A DNA stretch of 64,000 bases from assembly GCF_024586455.1 (NCBI RefSeq), contig NC_065921.1, positions 25,920,635 through 25,984,634 on the forward strand, in the 5' to 3' direction. Of this stretch, positions 57,425 through 64,000 are shown piece by piece. Below the pieces are notes generated by a model. It was not told the origin of the DNA. It searched no databases and saw only the letters and a program-made list of their open reading frames with translations. Positions within the stretch are counted from its first letter, which is position 1. Each line of letters begins with the position of its first letter. A program made the position numbers and the translations under genes. Source of the DNA: Bactrocera neohumeralis (lineage: Eukaryota; Arthropoda; Insecta; Diptera; Tephritidae).

Positions 57425-57574
57425 AAATGGCCCATAACTGCCTCTATTTCGAACAGTTTTCGTTTTTTATTACAATCAATTTAATTTATGCATGGCCATA
57501 AGTTGGACCACTACTACCTCTATTTGGACCAGTTATTTATTACAATCAATTTAATTTATGCATTGCCATAAGTA
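57425..57574. repeat. 70-bp tandem duplication
   Basis: TATTACAATCAATTTAATTT begins at 57469 and again at 57539, and both are followed by ATGCAT(G/T)GCCATAAGT. The preceding TACCTCTATTTGGACCAGTT and TGCCTCTATTTCGAACAGTT also align. The sequence around it has further GGACCA/GGCCCA-type blocks. Confidence 0.75.
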
Positions 57575-58059
57575 CTCGTGTGCATTTAAACTTTCTGCTT
57601 CTAATCTTCTCACGATTTCAGAGCAGCTATGCAAATGTATTTCATCAACCAAACAACAATAAATTGTCTGCGGTGAAAGTGAAAATGCAGCGTGTGAGTC
57701 TTTTGGAGTGGTTTTCTTTGGTAATTGTTAGTAAACACCTAAAAAGCATAATTAAATTGCATAAATGCTAACTTTCATTTGAGTTATTCTGTAATGAGCC
57801 TTTCGAATACCTTAGCTAGTTGTTTCAAATACAAGTATATCTTTGCTTCTAGCATCTGTAATTTGCTTTCATAACAAAAATGATATTTAGCAAATGTCAG
57901 TGAGATTTTTTTGAAAATTTCATAGTCGGACCATATTACTATCTCTATTTAATTACTCATTTATTATTCGATGAAAGTTTTCTACTCGTAACAGTCAAGA
58001 TAAGAGCAGGTAAGTTTTAACTTTTCATTTATATACCCACCAGATCGCCAGATAAAAAT

Positions 58060-58630
58060 TGACACGGTCCGGCTAGTTAAAATCTGCTACGTGGAAGGCA
58101 CCATGTCCCAAAATGTAAAAGTCAGTGGATTACCTGTTCGCGTCGTAAACAATTAGGGACCTAATTGACATAATGCAATTCGGTTTCCGGAAAGGACGAA
58201 GCAGAGAGTATACTATATGCAAATACTGTTAACAAAATAGCTGAAAAAGCATTGGAAGGGCATAAGTGGCGTTGGGGTGGCAAACAATACTGTGTAGTAC
58301 ATTGAAAACGCTTTCAATTATTAGAGCTCTGACTGAGTTAAAGGTTCCAGACTATCTTATCCGAATTGCGGCAAGCTACTTTGAAAACAGCTTACTGCTA
58401 TATGACACTGAATTTGAACCTGAAACAGTTCCTGGATCAGTTCTTGGCTCTGTACTCTGGAACGTTATGTACAATTGCATTCTGAGAGTCGCGTTGCCGG
58501 ATGCGGTAAAGATAGTAGAATATGCAGACAATATTGTGGTCTTAGTTGTAGCGAGAACCCTTGATGAGGTGAGGAACAAGTGTAATGAACGCATCAGCAA
58601 TGTTAAAAATGGCTTTAGACTGCTGACTTA
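58060..58630 (+). pseudogene. LINE reverse transcriptase relic, split by a mariner
   Basis: Plus-strand translation gives MQFGFRKGRSREYTICK near 58170-58220, then after frame changes ALTELKVPDYLIRIAASYFE, NSLLLYDTEFEPE, then GSVLGSVLWNVMYNCILRVA, IVEYADNIVVLVVARTLDEV and RNKCNERISNVKNGFRLLT. These are the finger and palm motifs of an insect non-LTR reverse transcriptase. The catalytic YADD box is YADN, so one metal-binding aspartate is lost. Continuity ends exactly at the TA target site of the mariner inserted at 58631. I could not confirm that the same element resumes after 59568. An R1-like affinity is likely. Confidence 0.8.
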
Positions 58631-59566
58631 CAAGGTGTGTTCCAAAGTAAACAGCACTTAAAAAAAAAAAACAGAACAAATGGTTTTTTGGCAAAATCAA
58701 TTTATTTTATTCAAAATAGTCTCCTTCTGCTTCAATACAGCTTTTTGCATGGTCCAAAAGCATGTCGAACGAGTGGTTTAGCTCGTTGGCCGGTATGGCC
58801 GCCAGTATGCCGGTGCAAGCCTTTTGAATGGTCTCTACGTCTGCATAACGCTTTCCTTTCATGGGCAAATGCATTTTTTCGAAAAGGAAGAAGTCGCACG
58901 GTGCCATATCAGGTAAATACGGGGAGTGGTTAATGGTTAAAATGTGATTTTTGGTCAAAAATAATCGTCCTTCGAATGTTGGATTCTGAGCAATTTTTGG
59001 TCGTCAGTCAATTTGTGCGGAACAAACCGTGCACACACCTTTCGTAAGCTCAAATATTCGGTCAAAATGCGATAAATCGATGTTTTGGATATGTTCAATT
59101 CCATTTCCATGAATTTCAATGATGATTTCGGCTGAGTGTTGATGAATTCACGCATAGTTTCAATGGAATTTCTGGTGATCACGGATTTTGATTGGGTTGA
59201 TCGTAATTTATGTCCTCACGATCACTTTGAAAACGTTGAAACCACTCGTACACTCTGGTACGGGATAGGCAATCATCGCCATAAATTTGTTTCATCAATT
59301 GAAACGTTTCGGTAAAAGTTTGAACAATTTTAAAACAAAATTTAATGTTGGCTCTTTGTTCGAAGTTCATTTTCGCACCGATAACACAAACATACTGACA
59401 CTTAAAACGCAATAATTTCACTTCCAATCGATGAAATGTCAGAATACCAATTCTCACTGGCACAATCGATGAAGAGAGCAGATTCTAACGCACCAGTCGA
59501 CACATAGATGGCGCCACCAGGGGGCGCTCGATTCAAAAAGTCCTGTTTACTTTGGAAAGCACCTTG
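58631..59566 (-). mobile_element. Mariner element with both terminal inverted repeats, nested in a LINE
   Basis: The ends form a 27-bp inverted repeat with 3 mismatches: left CAAGGTGTGTTCCAAAG, right (reverse complement) CAAGGTGCTTTCCAAAG. TA flanks both sides (58629-58630 and 59567-59568). The transposase runs on the minus strand; the likely start is at 59370 (MNFEQRANIKFCFKIV). First helix-turn-helix: LMKQIYGDDCLSRTRVYEWF. After a frameshift near 59180 comes the second: SSLKFMEMELNISKTSIYRI. At about 58955 the sequence jumps from LLRIQHSKD to INHSPYLPDMAPCDFFLF, so the first two catalytic aspartates are deleted and only the third remains. 936 bp. Inserted into the reverse transcriptase relic at 58060-58630, so it is younger than that LINE. 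Confidence 0.92.
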
Positions 59567-59569
59567 TAC

Positions 59570-62500
59570 ATCCATGAACTGTGGACAGAGAGATCAACTC
59601 GTAAAGTACCAAAAGGCAAATGTTAAAACCACATAGTCAAAATAACGAAAACTAAAACAACAACAGCAACTTAACTTTATAAAACAACGAGTTAATTAAA
59701 TCACAATCGAGGTGAAGTTTGGTAATTGTTAATTGAATTTACGAGTTAACTGCACAGCAGCACTCAACCAACAGTGACTGCCAATGGTATGCAGACAACG
59801 CATTGTTGTTGGCAACAACCATCGCCACCGAAGAGTTGCTGGCAGCAGTGAAGGCTTAACTGGTACATACTTATACTGTATGGAGGCTGCCACAAGTTGC
59901 AACAATTTTGAATATTTTTTTGTTTTTGTATCCGCAATTCTCGTATGCCGGACGGTCCGTCACGTGAGTGGGCCAATTTGCGAGTCGAAACTCAATGCGC
60001 ACAAGAGTAAGTATTAAAGCGGGTCGATTTTTTTCTATAAAATATATGCATAAGAACGAACCGAGCTCTCGTAATTTTTGGCGGTTCACTATCGATATGG
60101 ATGGCCTGAAGTTATTCTGCTGGAACACAATATCTCTCCTATTGGCCAAAGCGGGAAGCTTCTAAGCGATTGCTTCTTTCAAATAGTTCAATCCTTGACA
60201 GCACTGTTCGAATAAAGATTGTGACCGTAAGGTAGCGGTAGCTGATTAACTGACAATCCTTCCAAACATGTAGCAAACCATTTCTGACTGTCAATCGTGA
60301 CTTGACCACATTCGCGGAAAAATTGGCGATTGTTCAACAGGCTGCGCTCATCAGTATATGTGGTGAACTATGAAACAACCCACTGAGTTCCCTAATTCCT
60401 TGCTGGTGAAGAAAGTTACAATGTGTATGCTCGCGAAAGATCTCCTCATACTCAGAGCATCTGAGAATCAAATTTGTTGGATTACGTGATCTCCGAGCCT
60501 AGACTGTTGTTTCTCTGGCATGCATCAACAAAATTTTTTGATCCTTGAAAAACTTTGGTTTAAAAATCGCTGGCTCGGTTTTAGACTCATAGTCTCTTCG
60601 GCAAAGTTATTCAGAATGATCCGTAGAACATTTGCCACATACGCGACTTTATAGAAAACAACTAAGGAAGAGTTAAGTTCGGCTACTATCCGTCGTTTTG
60701 GCTCTCTGTAAATCAACCCGCCCTAACGTGTATACGTGCTATATTCATAGTTTGTTCGCTACTTCGACTGAGATCTTGTCTGGCAACAACAACAAGTGGA
60801 AAGCAAATATTTTAACTGCTATGCGACCAAGTCCTGTTTATTGATTTCTGCTGGGGCTGCTTTGCATTTTTTATACTTGGAAATCGCAAATCAAAAGCGA
60901 GCAATTGTCCAAACACTCAAATAATCACCATACAATGCATGTATTTGGGGATAAGTGCTGTTTGGACATGGAAAATATACTTTTACGAGGGTAATTTTAT
61001 ATGTACAAAACGGATTTTTGGATGAAAGATATTTTTGTGGCAGAATAATAATGTATTACTCGAGTAGGTCTCTATTAAGTCACTTACATCTGTTTGCTAA
61101 CTCTTTGAGAACTTCGAAAAAGTGGAATTTTTCCAGAGATCCTTCCACTGATCTATGGCCTTTTTTCGAGAACAAAAAGTAGTCAGCTGGGTTAGAAATC
61201 TGCACGAGGATCATAGTGATCTGAGACCCTGGTACTGCATTGTTTCAAATCATGGAAAATTTGTCCATCATCTTGAAGTAGGATTTATCGGTTATTTGAA
61301 AGTATAAAGCAAAAACATGCAATCTCAAAAGCAGGAAGTGAGAAATGGTGACCGAACTCGTTTTACGATTCAAATCGGCGAGAGTTGTTTGATCACACGA
61401 GAGACGTGTTCGAAGATTTTGCAATTCAAGATGATGGTAGAATTGACCAGGGTATAAGGGAAATGTTGACGGAACTCTCCCAGGGAGTTTGGTATTTAAA
61501 TTGTGAAAAAAGTGGTAGAATTGACTAGAATATATAAGTTGAACGACTATCCAATTTCGTCAATGAAACTCGGAATCCTCACATCTGTTTCGGATAATAT
61601 AATCGTAACTTATAAATGAGGTCCAATATCGCAGGAATCAAAGTCGATTAGTTTAAAAGTTAGAGCAGAAAAGAAATTGATTATTTCGACAAGCCAATGA
61701 ATTTGAGAGACCCTCTCTTTTTTGATTTAGCATTACTCAGAAGGTCTAAAACCAGCTTTTTAGCTTTTACATTTTTTCAGAGATCGCCTGAGAATCCGAA
61801 TATCAACCTAACTTCTAATTTAACCTTAGTTTAGGAAATATTTAAGTTTTGACATCACTTTAGGAAGGCTTGAGAACCCGAAAATCAACATATTTTTCGG
61901 CGGAGCCTATAGTTCCTTCCAACGGTATCATAATGTGAAGGATTATTTGAATAATGCTGAAGGCATTCTCTCGAAATCGATTTATATTTTTGGAGAACTT
62001 GTCTGAAAAGATAATTTGAAGGATCAGCGGGTTCCGATTTCGAAATCCGTCAAGTAAGCTCCGAAGTAAAAAAAGGAATACAAGTAAACGTGTGCTTGGA
62101 TGAATTGAATAAACCTGGATTTCATCGGTCAGAAAAGTGGAAACCTTCCCTTATTTTGGATATGTATAAACATTTTTGTGGACCCAAAGGCTGAGACATA
62201 TTGATTCAGCTTACACAAGAAGTGTGTTTCGGCACTGTAACTACGCTGGAGCTGCAAAATTTCGCTGACTTCAGCGACCACCCTCGTACATACCAATAAC
62301 TGTCTATGCGCTTGTGGCTTATTCTCGTTAAATACATTTTTTGCACCCAAAACGGTAACTTGCTACATGCCACAACATTTATTTACACACATGTGAGTGT
62401 TACCAACCGCTGTTATTTGACTTTTGCTCGGCGCTGTGCTCGCTTGCAAGTCGACAGTAAGTGGGCATTTAGTTGGAAAAAAACTATTGGAAATATTAAA

Positions 62501-63080
62501 AAATAACTGTTTACTATTTACTTTGCATATTTGTGTGGTTTTTCGATGCTTTTTGTACAATTTTCCGGTAAACCTTCAGCCTCTTTGACTTGCAGCTGCT
62601 CGTGATTGTTAGCTTAGCGCTTATAGTACTGCTGTCAATAGACGTGTTTACGCTCGTAAAAAGTGCTTACCGCGGATCGCGACTTTCGTGTGCTGGCAGC
62701 CAGAAACAGTTAGCCGGAGTTGTTGTGTCAATAATGGCTTAGCACTCGCTTTGTTTATATTGCTGCAGTTACAAGTTGCTGTTTGTTTTTGTTATTTTAT
62801 GCGTTAATGTGTTGTTTGTTATGAGGTTACTAGATTATTGCCTCAATCCACTTACTGCGGCTATTGAGATGTGAGGCAGTTGTTTCGAAAGGCTTGAGTT
62901 TTATGTGCCGCTTGCCAGTACTCACAGTTGCCATTAACTGTTGGTTGTTTAAGGTTTTCTAATTGAAGTTAATTTAACCCTTAACAGGTCACTAACACAT
63001 TTATTTGGTTTATTTTATTGTTTTTTTTTTTTTTTTTTTTTTTTTTAAATATGAACCTCTGAACATAAAAATAAGTTTAG
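59570..63080. other. No confirmed gene
   Basis: 59640-60170 and 62380-62990 are GC-richer and repeat-poor; 60175-62370 is AT-rich. Donor-like sites occur near 60005 (plus) and 62670 (minus) but no exon can be supported. 63021-63046 is a run of T. Confidence 0.35.
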
Positions 63081-63084
63081 AATA

Positions 63085-63250
63085 ATAAAAAAAAACGTTA
63101 ACTTTGGTTGTACCGAAGATAGAATACCGTTCGGAAATAACGTTGCCTTAGATAGTAATTCAAGCCGAAATCCGTCAAGATATCTTGTCAAATAAAAAAG
63201 TTTTCCACTTAAGCACTTGGTTCCGATCTTTTAATTTGTATGCAAACTGT
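63085..63250 (+). repeat. 154-bp-unit repeat family, hairpin end and one unit
   Basis: GTTAACTTTGGTTGTACCGA-AG (degenerate hairpin), then GAATACCGTTCG, then TATCTTGTCAAATAAAAAAG, TTTTCCACTTAAGCACTTGG and TTTAATTTGTATGCAAACTG. The unit breaks off at about 63250 against the LINE tail. Confidence 0.7.
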
Positions 63251-63254
63251 CAGT

Positions 63255-63455
63255 TTGACGAGCCGGAATCATCCGGGCACCTCTTAATAGACAGCACAGC
63301 AGTCTGTAGACGCAAGATTAAGGCACTTGGGTCTATGTTTCCGAAAAACGTTCGCATCCCCACCATGGCACCCAGTAGTATATTGGAATTTGTCAATGTG
63401 CTGGGGCTGTGTGAGTCGCTAAGACTGAGGGGAGGGCGCAATAGATCTTAGGTCT
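63255..63455 (+). pseudogene. LINE C-terminal tail
   Basis: An open frame gives LLIDSTAVCRRKIKALGSMF, PKNVRIPTMAPSSILEFVNV and LGLCESLRLRGG, ending at a stop near 63450. It is the same lineage as 39838-40138 (AICRRRFKAFGSIY...ILEFVRVLG). Both are followed by AG(A/G)(T/C)C-TAGGTC-TGGTGCAAAC-like sequence. The knuckle just upstream is lost at the junction with the 154-bp-unit repeat. Confidence 0.78.
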
Positions 63456-63459
63456 CGGT

Positions 63460-64000
63460 GCAAACCTTATTTATTATATGTATCTATATATGGCAGCGGC
63501 GGTTTCGATGAATAATGAGGTCATTTCTTCCTGTCTGCCGGCTTTAGTAAGCAAAGTTACCATATTTTTCTGCGGAACAAGAGATCTGCTTGAGACGGTA
63601 ATTGTTTTTAATAAAAAGTCTTGGACGTCTGATGTGAAAAGGGTAACATTAACTGGTTATAAAAGTGTCCTGATTCGATCTCCATAGAGATCTTTTCATA
63701 AAGTTATATTAAAAGCAAAGTCTACACCAAAAATTCTCGAATCATTGATGAAAAAGGGGCTCTACTTTGGTCATTAAATGTGTATATTCTCGGAAATATT
63801 CTCATACAGATGAAGAACCAATGAAGAACCATTGCAACAGTGGATTTTCAGATTCAAATGTCTTATACTGTTAACTATTCTTCTTGCGCGCTGTTCAGAA
63901 TGAGACTTTTGTATGAGATATTCTTATAAGAGATACTAGCAAGGCCCGAAAAAAGTCTGGGTCACAGTAATTCGGAAGCCGTTTTGAATATTTTTTTTTC
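63460..64000. other. No gene recognised
   Basis: No transposon or coding similarity recognised up to the end of the window. Confidence 0.4.

Noticed and set aside
59785..59858. Plus-strand peptide WYADNALLLATTIATEELLA resembling a reverse transcriptase YADD box
   Set aside because: No neighbouring reverse transcriptase motifs; the match arises in CAACAACC-type low-complexity sequence. Could be a remnant of the split LINE, but unsupported.
61088..61152. 65-nt minus-strand segment with a GTAAGTG donor and a phase that would fit upstream of 50107
   Set aside because: The acceptor (AAAAAAGGCCATAG) lacks a pyrimidine tract and the phase fit alone has a one-in-three chance.
1..64000. tRNA, rRNA and other structured RNA genes
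   Set aside because: I looked for the conserved GGTTCGAATCC-type T-arm and for rRNA core motifs and saw none; a covariance-model scan was not possible, so small RNAs and microRNAs cannot be excluded.

Overview
The window looks like gene-poor, AT-rich chromosomal DNA of a higher dipteran, most likely a tephritid fruit fly. That assignment is inference from the repeat families and the fly-like splice signals; nothing in the sequence proves the species. There are no bacterial genes, no rRNA or tRNA that I could recognise, and no long intact open reading frame. Nearly every protein-like stretch is a decayed transposon.

The exception is a host gene on the minus strand. I see two short coding exons with good splice sites, at 49948-50107 (160 nt) and 33059-33127 (69 nt). 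They are joined in compatible phase 0 by an intron of about 16.8 kb. The second encodes a perfect two-strand coiled-coil heptad pattern. Most of 33-50 kb is therefore probably intron, and much of the rest may be intron or flank of the same gene. I could not identify the protein.

Transposon relics fall into three groups. (1) Tc1/mariner DNA elements. At least six mariner-type copies of several lineages lie at about 6.4, 9.3, 14.6, 24.0, 26.7, 40.3, 41.3 and 58.6 kb. Six further copies, at about 15.3, 34.1, 39.2, 44.5, 47.7 and 52.7 kb, carry an unusual acidic-residue spacing of 41 (DD41D). Two mariner copies keep both terminal inverted repeats and TA target sites. (2) Non-LTR retrotransposons, nearly all reduced to their 3' ends: RNase H domains and cysteine-rich C-terminal tails at about 0.9, 2.6, 6.0, 12.0, 18.2, 18.4, 20.2, 21.1, 31.3, 35.9, 39.8, 52.1, 58.1 and 63.3 kb. 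(3) Unclassified dispersed repeats: a family with 154-bp tandem units and a hairpin end (5.9, 7.1, 13.9, 31.9, 34.8, 55.2, 63.1 kb), a roughly 1-kb element with inverted ends at 45.7 kb, and a short family at 3.5, 18.7 and 28.7 kb.

Tandem structures include a 0.9-kb minisatellite at 37.1 kb with a near-identical 170-bp higher-order duplication, a 157-168-bp tandem at 49.1 kb, and smaller duplications. The best candidates for something not described by family labels are the hidden split gene, the 154-bp tandem/hairpin element, and the minisatellite.
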